DNA from: Acidaminococcus fermentans
GTDB lineage: Bacteria > Bacillota_C > Negativicutes > Acidaminococcales > Acidaminococcaceae
Assembly (NCBI GenBank): GCA_004555735.1
Contig: SFHH01000050.1
Coordinates: 1 to 22,399 of the forward strand
DNA: 22,399 nt
Reading direction: 5' to 3'
In this document: piece after piece, positions 15,058-21,640 of the stretch
Numbering within the stretch: the first letter of the stretch is position 1
Layout: the number at the start of each line of letters is the position of its first letter
Program-made: the position numbers and the translations under genes
The notes under the pieces: generated by a model
The model's database searches: none
What the model was told of the DNA's origin: nothing
The model's input: only the letters and a program-made list of their open reading frames with translations

Positions 15058-16121
15058 GCAATTTATTTGATGCACAGACCAAAGATGTGATTGAGAGCCG
15101 CATGGCCCAGACCCTGCACACCATCACGGAAAAAGAGCAAAGTACCATGGAAGGTACCTTTGCCCGCGACCTGATCGACGCCAATGCTGTGGAATTTGAG
15201 AGCAGCTATGCCGAGATGGCCATGTTGCGCGACGCGGCCTTTGCCGAAACGTCCTGGGGCGACTACCTGACGCTGCGGGCAGCGGAATTTGGCGTCGATC
15301 GCAAGAAAGCCGTCAAGGCCAAAGGAGAAGTTACGGTGACGGGGATGGCAGGAGCCTACATCATTCGCAGCAGTCTCTTCCAGACAAAAGACGGCCAGCG
15401 ATTTTATACCCTGGAGTCGGCTACCATTCCTGCCGATGCCGCTGAGGTTACGATTCCCGTGGAAGCTGCCGATGCCGGGGCGAGTGGCAATGTGGCCGAA
15501 GGAACGATTACAGAAATCCCCTATTCCATCCCGAATATCTCGGCAGTCGTTAACCATAAGAAATGCACCGATGGGGCGGATGAAGAAACGGATGACGCAC
15601 TCCTTGCCCGGCTCCTGTTCCGGGTGCGCCAGCCTATTACCTCGGGCAATGCCAATCATTATCGTGACTGGGCCATGTCTGTCGATGGCGTCGGGAACTG
15701 CAAAGTCATCCCGCTCTGGCAGGGCAATGGCACGGTGAAGGTCATCATCGTCACGGCAGAGAATGAATCGGCATCGGCTGAACTGATCCAGGAGGTCTAT
15801 GACTACATCGAAAGCCAGCGGCCTATTGGTGCGACCGTGACCGTCGTTTCGCCGGCGCCATTATCCATTGATTTGACGGCAGATGTCTATGGCACAGCCA
15901 GCCCCGATGCCGTAAAGGCAGCCATGACAGCCTATCTCAAGCAGACGGGCTTCACGCTTTCTTATGTCAGCCTGGCCCAGATGGGGAAACTCCTCCTTTC
16001 TATCAGCGGCATTACGGATTATAAGGATTTGAAGCTTAATGGAAAAGCGGCCAACGTGGAACTGACGAACGAGCAGATTCCCGTGGCAGGGAAGGTGGTG
16101 CTGAACCTTGTCAGCCAATGA
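15054..16121 (+). CDS. baseplate J family protein, XkdT-like
   Basis: A 355-aa baseplate wedge protein (Baseplate J / T4 gp6 type). GGAAGGAG precedes ATG by about 6-7 bases. Signature segments: GDYLTLRAAEFGVDRKKAVKAKGEVTVTG, EVTIPVEAADAGASGNVAEGTITEIP, and the central DEETDDALLARLLFRVRQPITSGNANHYRDWAMSVDGVG, which is diagnostic for the family. The C-terminal half has VIIVTAENESASAELIQEVYDYIESQRPIGA. The full usual length (~350) is present, with no frameshift. Wedges built from this protein surround the hub and trigger contraction. Confidence 0.93.
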   Translation: MSNLFDAQTKDVIESRMAQTLHTITEKEQSTMEGTFARDLIDANAVEFESSYAEMAMLRDAAFAETSWGDYLTLRAAEFGVDRKKAVKAKGEVTVTGMAGAYIIRSSLFQTKDGQRFYTLESATIPADAAEVTIPVEAADAGASGNVAEGTITEIPYSIPNISAVVNHKKCTDGADEETDDALLARLLFRVRQPITSGNANHYRDWAMSVDGVGNCKVIPLWQGNGTVKVIIVTAENESASAELIQEVYDYIESQRPIGATVTVVSPAPLSIDLTADVYGTASPDAVKAAMTAYLKQTGFTLSYVSLAQMGKLLLSISGITDYKDLKLNGKAANVELTNEQIPVAGKVVLNLVSQ

Positions 16122-16674
16122 CTGGATGCGGCAGAGCCGGATGGATATCCTGAAGTATTTGCCGAATTTCTTATCCAAAGACCCGATGTTCCACTGCGCG
16201 GCAGAAACCTGCAATGAGGAGCATGACCGTCTGCGCCTGGCTCTGCAGAATCTGGCGGACAACTTCTTCGTGAACACCGCCACCTGGGCGCTGCCGCTTT
16301 ATGAATCGTTCCTGGGCATCAAGCCCAGTGACGGAGATAGTGACGAATTCCGCAGGCAGCGGATTCTCTTCAAGCTGCAGCACGTGGATGTGTCTACAAA
16401 AGATTTCATGAACTCCATCATCAATCTCTACAGTGTCGGCCATATCGAGGAAGTCAATGAGGAATACTACTTCAAGGTGTACTGCATCATGAACGGCAAA
16501 GATACCACGACCTTGCAGAAGCTCATCACGCAGCTCAACATTTACAAGCCGGCCCATCTGGGATACGCCATCTACCTGGGTTATTCCTGGAATGGCAAGA
16601 TTTACTGGAACGGGGAAGCTACCTTCTCGACGGCGACCATCGTATCCAAGAAAGGAGTGATGACAAATGGATGA
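16108..16674 (+). CDS. baseplate protein, XkdU-like (DUF2313/YmfQ)
   Basis: A 188-aa protein starting at TTG 16108, inside the end of the baseplate J gene, with AAGGTGG (16093-16099) 8 bases upstream. An ATG 18 bases later has no binding site. DUF2313-type features: RMDILKYLPNFLSKDPMFHCAAETCNEE at the start, TATWALPLYESFLGIKP, and the C-terminal LITQLNIYKPAHLGYAIYLGYSWNG. The role is probably connecting wedge to tail fibre, as the T4 gp7 / P2 gpI position suggests. Eight bases overlap with the fibre gene. Confidence 0.85.
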   Translation: MSANDWMRQSRMDILKYLPNFLSKDPMFHCAAETCNEEHDRLRLALQNLADNFFVNTATWALPLYESFLGIKPSDGDSDEFRRQRILFKLQHVDVSTKDFMNSIINLYSVGHIEEVNEEYYFKVYCIMNGKDTTTLQKLITQLNIYKPAHLGYAIYLGYSWNGKIYWNGEATFSTATIVSKKGVMTNG

Positions 16675-17650
16675 TTACAGCAAAGAGAAATGGTCTGCCG
16701 ACTTCCCGGACCGTGCCGGACAGGAAGTCCGGCCCACAGAAGCTGTGGAGAATACGCTGGATTATGATGTGCTTTTCCCACAGTATCTTTCGGAAGACCC
16801 GGTTGTATTCAACCAGCAGAACAAGACTGTGTCCCAGCTGGTCAGCAATGATGCCCGGCTCTATGAGCGGATTTCCGCTACGGCTGCTGACATCAATGCC
16901 CATCTGACGGACGCCAATGCCCACGCAACTGGCATCAGCGGCAATGCGGCCAGTGCGTCGAAGCTGCAGACGGGGCGGAAGATTCACCGGGTTGTCTTTG
17001 ATGGCACGAAGGATATCACCCTGCCAGATTTCAGCGGCTGCGGCGAAAAGACGGCAGGCCAGAGCGGTATGGTTCCGTCACCTTCTGCTGGGAAGCTGAA
17101 TACCGTCCTGCACAGCAACGGCAGCTGGGGCAAGGTCACCTACGCCGATATGGACGAGGAAGCCGTGGCCAAGATCCAGGCATGCCCGTTCCCTGTCAAT
17201 GCCATCTACATTTCTGCGGACGGGAAGAATCCCGCGACATACTGGCCCGGGACGACCTGGGTGGCCTTTGCCATGGGACGTTGCTTGATCGGGGCCGGAG
17301 CAGCAGACAGCGGAACCATGTACAAGGCCGGGGACAAGCTGGGTGAGGAGAAGCACAACCTTACGATTCCAGAAACTCCGGCTCATGGCCATACAGTCGG
17401 AGACAGCGGAAATCATCGTCACTGGTCCTGCGGGTCATTGCCGCGCAACTTCCAGTGGGATGCCTGTGAAGGCAATGATGCACCTGTTGCCGTAGGTTAT
17501 GGCGACGGTTGCTGGCATGGGAATCAGGTGGACGGGCATACCTCCTGGGATGGGAATCATTCCCACAGCCTTTCCCGGACGGGTGGTGGCCAGCCGCACA
17601 ACAACATGCAGCCGTCCATCGTCGTGTACATGTTCCAGCGGACAGGCTAG
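16667..17650 (+). CDS. tail fibre / receptor-binding protein with collar-type C terminus
   Basis: A 327-aa protein. Residues 1-60 are probably the baseplate-attachment part. About 75-110 has the fibre repeat AHLTDANAHATGISGNAASASKL. From about 175 the pattern PVNAIYISADGKNPATYWPGTTW, MGRCLIGAG, GEEKHNL, and PHNNMQPSIVVYMFQRTG is that of tail-collar/baseplate-spike tips that bind host surfaces. HxH pairs occur at 240-242, 250-252 and 298-300, like the iron-binding HxH motifs of T4 gp37. AAGGAG precedes the start at 16667. The protein is short for a full fibre, so it may be a stubby receptor-binding tip. It is the likely host-range determinant. Confidence 0.85.
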   Translation: MDDYSKEKWSADFPDRAGQEVRPTEAVENTLDYDVLFPQYLSEDPVVFNQQNKTVSQLVSNDARLYERISATAADINAHLTDANAHATGISGNAASASKLQTGRKIHRVVFDGTKDITLPDFSGCGEKTAGQSGMVPSPSAGKLNTVLHSNGSWGKVTYADMDEEAVAKIQACPFPVNAIYISADGKNPATYWPGTTWVAFAMGRCLIGAGAADSGTMYKAGDKLGEEKHNLTIPETPAHGHTVGDSGNHRHWSCGSLPRNFQWDACEGNDAPVAVGYGDGCWHGNQVDGHTSWDGNHSHSLSRTGGGQPHNNMQPSIVVYMFQRTG

Positions 17651-17662
17651 GAGGTGAGAAAT

Positions 17663-17935
17663 ATGGCTGAATGGTTACAGATGGCCGCATCCTTGGTATC
17701 GGTCCTGATGCTCTGCGGCGTCATCTTTAATTTCAGCGTCATCAAGCCGTTGAATGAATCGGTGCGGAGCCTCCGGGACTGTATCGCAGAACTTCGCCGC
17801 CAGCTGTCGGATACGGAAGCTAAGCGGCAGAAAATGGCGGAACGGCTGTCCCGGGTGGAAGCCCTGGCAGAACATGCCCACCGCAGGCTGGATGCCATGG
17901 AACAGCGGCAGCCGGAACAGGGGGGATGGAAATGA
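17663..17935 (+). CDS. small membrane-anchored coiled-coil protein
   Basis: A 90-aa protein. TAGGAGGTGAG precedes ATG 17663; GTG 17654 falls within that site. One membrane helix (about residues 6-27, ASLVSVLMLCGVIFNF) is followed by a long basic/acidic helix with heptad-like spacing (SVRSLRDCIAELRRQL through RRLDAMEQ). Size resembles PBSX XhlA (89 aa), but XhlA has its membrane helix at the C terminus; here the order is reversed, closer to Rz-like or DUF-type accessory proteins. It sits between fibre and accessory fibre genes. A lysis role is possible but not shown. The function is not recognised. Confidence 0.65.
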   Translation: MAEWLQMAASLVSVLMLCGVIFNFSVIKPLNESVRSLRDCIAELRRQLSDTEAKRQKMAERLSRVEALAEHAHRRLDAMEQRQPEQGGWK

Positions 17936-18297
17936 GCTTCTCCGTGGTGCAGAACCGGATTCGCCTGGTGAGGGGCGATTCGGCAGAAATCCGCCTGGTC
18001 ATTTGCGACCGTGTGACGGGGGAACCTTTCATCCCTGGAAAGCGCGATGAGCTGACGTTCACGCTGAAGCGCAGTCTCACCGATGAAAGACCTGTCCTGA
18101 CCAAGACACTGGAACAGGGCATCCGGCAGGAAGGGGCGGCGTGCTTCCTGGTTTTCTGGCCGGACGATACCCGGAACCTTCCCTGCGGCCGTTATATCTA
18201 TGATGTGGAGCTGGTGCGGGAGAACGGATACACCGATACCCTTATTCCGCCCCGGCCTTTTTTCCTGGAAAGGGGCGTGACGGACAATGGCACATAA
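17932..18297 (+). CDS. phage accessory structural protein, Ig/BppU-like fold suspected
   Basis: A 121-aa protein. ATG 17932 overlaps the previous stop (ATGA), with GGGGGA 5 bases upstream. The pattern RLVRGDSAEIRLVICDRVTGEPFIPGKRDELTFTLK, then WPDDTRNLPCGRYIYDVEL, is seen in small beta-sandwich proteins beside Bacillota tail fibres; the opening resembles the N-terminal part of BppU-type baseplate proteins. No enzymatic motif is present. It probably decorates or anchors the fibre. Its end overlaps the next start by 11 bases. Confidence 0.65.
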   Translation: MSFSVVQNRIRLVRGDSAEIRLVICDRVTGEPFIPGKRDELTFTLKRSLTDERPVLTKTLEQGIRQEGAACFLVFWPDDTRNLPCGRYIYDVELVRENGYTDTLIPPRPFFLERGVTDNGT

Positions 18298-18499
18298 GGG
18301 GAACAACCTTGTCGGCATTCTTTCCATGCCCCAAGCCCCTTCCGGGGACTTTCAGGAAAAATGCATCGTCCCATCCGACGAGGAACAGGTCGTCACCGCT
18401 GACAGCGGTCATGCGGCACTTTCCCGGGTGACGGTAGCTGCCATTCCGTCGAATTATGGCAGAATCAGTTTTAATGGGTATGAATTAAAAGTCGAGTAA
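18287..18499 (+). CDS. small phage accessory protein (70 aa)
   Basis: It overlaps the upstream gene by 11 bases; AAAGGGG lies about 11 bases before ATG. The C-terminal half reads QVVTADSGHAALSRVTVAAIPSNYG, then ISFNGYELKVE, a form common in small phage structural proteins where a V-T-V strand follows a GY/GH-A-L-S turn. The ending resembles the last strands of the neighbouring 18513-19019 protein (VTVSQDSLTKVLTVE). It is likely a strand-exchange or capping unit for the fibre cluster. The function is not recognised. Confidence 0.65.
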   Translation: MAHKGNNLVGILSMPQAPSGDFQEKCIVPSDEEQVVTADSGHAALSRVTVAAIPSNYGRISFNGYELKVE

Positions 18500-18512
18500 A
18501 GGAGCAATTCAT

Positions 18513-19019
18513 ATGGCGAAGAATGTAAAAATCAATTCCGTTATCTATGCAGAGGTGCCGCAGGTCTCGATTCCTCTAGCAGAGGGGGAAGGTACCGCTG
18601 TCTTTTATGATACGACTGGGGCTACGGCGGCATCGGGCGATATCCTGACGGGGAAATCCGCTTTTATCGGGAACGGCTTTGTCGCGGGTTCCATGTCCAA
18701 TAACGGAGCCGTCAGCGGCAGTATCAGCAAGGCCGATGGCACGTATACCATCCCGGCCGGGTTCCATAACGGCAAAGGGGCAGTCCGCATCAGCAGCGAG
18801 GAACAGGCCAAGCTGGTCAGCGGGAATATCAAGGCTGGCGTGACCATCCTCGGCGTGTCCGGCAAATCCAGTGTCGTCGATACGGGCGATGCCACAGCGG
18901 CAGCCGGCACCATCATCAGCGGCAAGACGGCCTACGTCAATGGCACCAAAGTGACCGGGAGCCTGACAACCGTGACCGTATCCCAGGACAGCCTGACCAA
19001 GGTGCTGACGGTCGAGTAA
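18513..19019 (+). CDS. repeat-containing accessory fibre-like protein
   Basis: A 168-aa protein; AAAGGAG is 9 bases before ATG. An N-terminal module (VKINSVIYAEVPQVSIPL) is shared with the next gene. Two copies of a ~29-residue block are visible, residues 33-61 (DTTGATAASGDILTGKSAF then VAGSM) and 123-151 (DTGDATAAAGTIISGKTAY then VTGSL), 90 residues apart. A related partial motif lies near 103-117 (SGNIKAGVTILGVSG). Such G-K-x-A/V-x-G-S repeats occur in beta-rich phage tail and neck appendages. No signal peptide or membrane segment is present. It is probably a fibre decoration or adhesin-like appendage; the exact role is unknown. Confidence 0.7.
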   Translation: MAKNVKINSVIYAEVPQVSIPLAEGEGTAVFYDTTGATAASGDILTGKSAFIGNGFVAGSMSNNGAVSGSISKADGTYTIPAGFHNGKGAVRISSEEQAKLVSGNIKAGVTILGVSGKSSVVDTGDATAAAGTIISGKTAYVNGTKVTGSLTTVTVSQDSLTKVLTVE

Positions 19020-19032
19020 AGGGGATGAAGCA

Positions 19033-19893
19033 ATGAAAGTTGATGTGAAGATTGCCGGTGCCAGCTACAGCGAGGTGCCGGCTGTATTGCTTCCCCTGAA
19101 GAACGGCGGCAGAGCGCGTTTTTGTGAAGTATCTGATACGACGGCAGAAGCAAGTGATGTGGCACTAGGCAAGCGGTTTTATACCTCAGAGGGAGAATTG
19201 GTGGTGGGAACAGCTGAGTTATCACAGGGGGCAGATACCCGCAAAAAGATTACGCTGATTCAAAAGGAGCATCAGAACCTTACGGTCTCCTGCAATCACC
19301 CGGATTTGTCCTCACAGACGGATTTGGAGGGAAATACCATCTATGCTACAGAATACCAGGATGCCCTGGACATCAGCCTGAAAGCGGATGCCGATTATTA
19401 TGCCGGCAAAATCACCATCAATGGGGCGGAGCAGGAAAGCACCGGTTCCAATCGCCAAAATGCCTTTGCATCGGTATCCATCAGCAATGGGATGGTGGTA
19501 AGTGCAACAGACGCAATCCCGATTCCCACGGTTCCTTTTACAGATGTAAGCCTTACGCTGACGGGACAGGGGACCCAGTGGCTGATGGGATATCTGCTCG
19601 CCACGACGAAACAATCACCGGAGACTCCTAAAATAGGAGGGGCCTTGCTTGCTGGCAATGACAGTGATAAAGGCATTCTGTTCCTGGTAGAGGGAGAACA
19701 ACGCTATGCGGGCTGCCAGGTTGAACTTACGACGGGGACAGGGATAACGGATAGCGCAGAGCTGTCTTATGAAAAAGATACAGATTTAGGAGTCACCATG
19801 ATGGGGAAAATATCGGATGCCTTATATGCCTATCTAAAAGAAAGTGCCGAGTCAAAGACCGAAGTGACACTGACGATTAAGGTGGTGGGATAA
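19033..19893 (+). CDS. accessory fibre-like protein, paralogous N terminus
   Basis: A 286-aa protein; AAAGGGG precedes ATG 19033. Residues 1-60 (VKIAGASYSEVPAVLLPL, then DTTAEASDVALGK and ELVVGT) match the N-terminal and repeat modules of the preceding gene. The rest (about 65-286) is unrelated: a beta-rich region with TVSCNHPDLSS, a middle with SVSISNGMVVSATDAIPIP, and a last block with GVTMMGKISDALYAYLKESAE. The shared N terminus may be an attachment domain, with a swapped distal domain. Codon use seems a little AT-richer in its second half. Function is not recognised; a host-range accessory is plausible. Confidence 0.7.
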   Translation: MKVDVKIAGASYSEVPAVLLPLKNGGRARFCEVSDTTAEASDVALGKRFYTSEGELVVGTAELSQGADTRKKITLIQKEHQNLTVSCNHPDLSSQTDLEGNTIYATEYQDALDISLKADADYYAGKITINGAEQESTGSNRQNAFASVSISNGMVVSATDAIPIPTVPFTDVSLTLTGQGTQWLMGYLLATTKQSPETPKIGGALLAGNDSDKGILFLVEGEQRYAGCQVELTTGTGITDSAELSYEKDTDLGVTMMGKISDALYAYLKESAESKTEVTLTIKVVG

Positions 19894-19895
19894 AT

Positions 19896-20075
19896 TTGTT
19901 TGAAAAAATCAATATTCCTGACTGTATCGTCATCATCGGTCTGGTCACAGCACTGATCCTGGCGATTTTTTATGCCTTGAACGAACTGGCTATGTCCATT
20001 GCGTCAGGGCTTCTCGGTTACATCGGCGGCACCGTGAAGTCCGCCGTTCATCAGAAAGGAGAAGAAAAACCATGA
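19896..20075 (+). CDS. small holin-like membrane protein
   Basis: A 59-aa protein starting at TTG 19896, 2 bases after the previous stop, with GGTGGTGGGA just upstream (19881-19890). One strong hydrophobic helix (IVIIGLVTALILAIFYAL), then a small-residue stretch (SIASGLLGYIGGT) that may form a second short helix, and a charged tail (HQKGEEKP). The stop overlaps the amidase ATG (ATGA). Position directly before the endolysin gene is the classic holin place. Size and topology fit small holins, but no family is named from sequence. Confidence 0.7.
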   Translation: MFEKINIPDCIVIIGLVTALILAIFYALNELAMSIASGLLGYIGGTVKSAVHQKGEEKP

Positions 20076-20629
20076 AAGTATTCCTGAATCCCGGTCATGC
20101 GCCGGGCGGCCATCCCGACCCGGGAGCCGTCAATAGTGAAAGCGGTCTGCGTGAGTGCGATGTCGCTTTGGCAGTCGGTCAATCTGCGGAAAGTTACCTG
20201 AATGCGGCAGGAGTAGCAACAGAACTGCTCCAGTCTGACAGCCTGGAGGAAATCTGCGAGGCCTCCAATGCCAGTGATGCCGACATCTTCGTGTCCATCC
20301 ACTGCAATGCCGCTGAAGCCGAAGAAGCCAACGGCACGGAAACCTGGGCCTGTGCCGGCAGTTACCGTGGCAGCATGCTGGCGAGCTGCATCCAGAACCA
20401 GATTGTCGATGCCTTGGATACGAAAGATCGTGGCGTGAAGATTGCCACGCCCGGCGTCAACGGCCTGTATGTCCTCACGAACACCGACATGCCCGCTGTC
20501 CTGGTCGAGCTGGCCTTCATCACCAATCCAGATGATGAAGAAATCCTGGCCAATGCCCAGGATGCCCTGGCCAGAGCCGTGGCTAGGGGCATCACCGATT
20601 ATGAGCAACTGATTTTAGGAGGTAAGTGA
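20072..20629 (+). CDS. N-acetylmuramoyl-L-alanine amidase (Amidase_3), endolysin
   Basis: A 185-aa zinc amidase that splits the lactyl-amide bond between glycan and stem peptide. GAAAGGAGAAG lies before ATG. Zinc ligands are visible: His9 in NPGHA, Glu28 in LRECDVAL, His77 in SIHCNAA; the catalytic Glu146 is in VELAFITN. Length matches a bare catalytic domain with no cell-wall-binding module. No signal peptide is present, so release relies on the adjacent holin. It is the lysis enzyme for phage or tailocin release. All active-site residues are intact. Confidence 0.93.
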   Translation: MKVFLNPGHAPGGHPDPGAVNSESGLRECDVALAVGQSAESYLNAAGVATELLQSDSLEEICEASNASDADIFVSIHCNAAEAEEANGTETWACAGSYRGSMLASCIQNQIVDALDTKDRGVKIATPGVNGLYVLTNTDMPAVLVELAFITNPDDEEILANAQDALARAVARGITDYEQLILGGK

Positions 20630-20631
20630 CT

Positions 20632-20898
20632 ATGAATCGTGATGAAATCAAGAAAGCCGTCGCCGATGCTGTCGTAGGCTTTGCCAGTAGCGAAGCCGAA
20701 GCAGCCATCAAGTCCATCGACCTGGATGATGTACAGAAACTGGTTGAAGCGCAGATGAAGAACCTGACAGACCCGCTGGAAGCCAAAATCCAGACCACCA
20801 CCAGCTGGTGGGTGAAGATTCGGAACAGGCTTTATATCACCTTGATGCAGCAGGCGGTCAAAGCCATCGTGGCTGATGTAAAACAGAAGATTGCATGA
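20632..20898 (+). CDS. small helical phage protein after the endolysin
   Basis: An 88-aa protein; TAGGAGG is 9 bases before ATG 20632. It has helical acidic and basic segments (RDEIKKAVADAVVGFASSEAEAAIKSIDLDDVQKLVEAQ), then a tryptophan-containing amphipathic segment (TSWWVKIRNRLYITLMQQAVKAIV). No clear membrane helix is present. It lies 2 bases after the endolysin stop and ends the operon before a strong terminator. A lysis regulator or structural part are both possible. It is not recognised. Confidence 0.65.
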   Translation: MNRDEIKKAVADAVVGFASSEAEAAIKSIDLDDVQKLVEAQMKNLTDPLEAKIQTTTSWWVKIRNRLYITLMQQAVKAIVADVKQKIA

Positions 20899-20901
20899 GA
20901 A

Positions 20902-20945
20902 AAGCCGGTATGGAGCATCGGGGAGATGTTCCATACCGGCTTTTT
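20902..20945 (+). terminator. terminator of the tail-lysis operon
   Basis: GCCGGTATGGA (20904-20914) pairs with TCCATACCGGC (20930-20940); inside, CATC pairs with GATG across a GGGGA loop. Five T follow, and an A run precedes it, so it could act in both directions. It separates the GC-rich phage operon from the AT-rich restriction gene. Confidence 0.9.
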
Positions 20946-20995
20946 GTGTTATACTAAAGTCATATTATAAGAATCATTAGATAGGAGATTAGCAT

Positions 20996-21640
20996 ATGCT
21001 CGATAGAAAGTATTTAAGAGATGTCTTATTACCGGAAAACTTAACAAAAGAAAGCATTTTTTTAGCAATGAAAGATACTCAGAATTTTTTTAAGACAATA
21101 AATAGTAAGACCGGAATAAAATTATCCCAACTAATACAAAAAAATAATTTTAGTGGCGTAGTTTCAAATCTATTTACTCATTACATGGGTGAACATAGTC
21201 TTTACAAGCCATATAGTGACCAAGAATATCCAGATTTAATGTACGCAGAAAAAAATATAGGACTTGAAGTGAAGGCATGTATTAATTATAAAAAAGGTGG
21301 AGAAAGCCACAATGGACATACAGGATGGCATATTATAGTTTGCTATACAATCCTGGACGACGGGAACATTGAATTTATACAGGCTTTGATTGCAAATATT
21401 AATGGATATGAAATGGGAGAGGGTATTTCAGATTGGGTGTATTGCAAGAGTAAAAGAAATAGTAATAATAGTCAGCGTACCGAAACTTATGTTACTAATT
21501 CAATTGGAACTAATAAATTACGCGATGGAGCTGTCTACATAAATACTGACATAATTCAATATAGTAAGCAACTAAAAAGTGCACGTAATAAACTTAAAGA
21601 CATTTTGCCGATACCCCCGTACTCACCCTTCTTCGAATAA
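20996..21640 (+). CDS. predicted type II restriction endonuclease (PD-(D/E)XK)
   Basis: A 214-aa protein with AGGAG 8 bases before ATG 20996. The nuclease core is visible as PD (79-80), a ten-residue gap, then the E91-V-K93 triad (IGLEVKACIN), followed by a G-H-x-G-W-H segment (107-112). Other marks are LFTHYMGEH at 60-67 and TNKLRDGAVYINTD near 172-185. It is markedly AT-rich compared with the phage genes. It faces a DNA methyltransferase on the opposite strand, overlapping it by 18 bases. The pairing strongly supports a restriction role. The recognition sequence cannot be told. Confidence 0.8.
   Translation: MLDRKYLRDVLLPENLTKESIFLAMKDTQNFFKTINSKTGIKLSQLIQKNNFSGVVSNLFTHYMGEHSLYKPYSDQEYPDLMYAEKNIGLEVKACINYKKGGESHNGHTGWHIIVCYTILDDGNIEFIQALIANINGYEMGEGISDWVYCKSKRNSNNSQRTETYVTNSIGTNKLRDGAVYINTDIIQYSKQLKSARNKLKDILPIPPYSPFFE

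Noticed and set aside
9938..20898. Calling the cluster a complete R-type tailocin.
   Set aside because: No sheath, tube or regulator gene is visible, so a working contractile particle cannot be made from this window alone.
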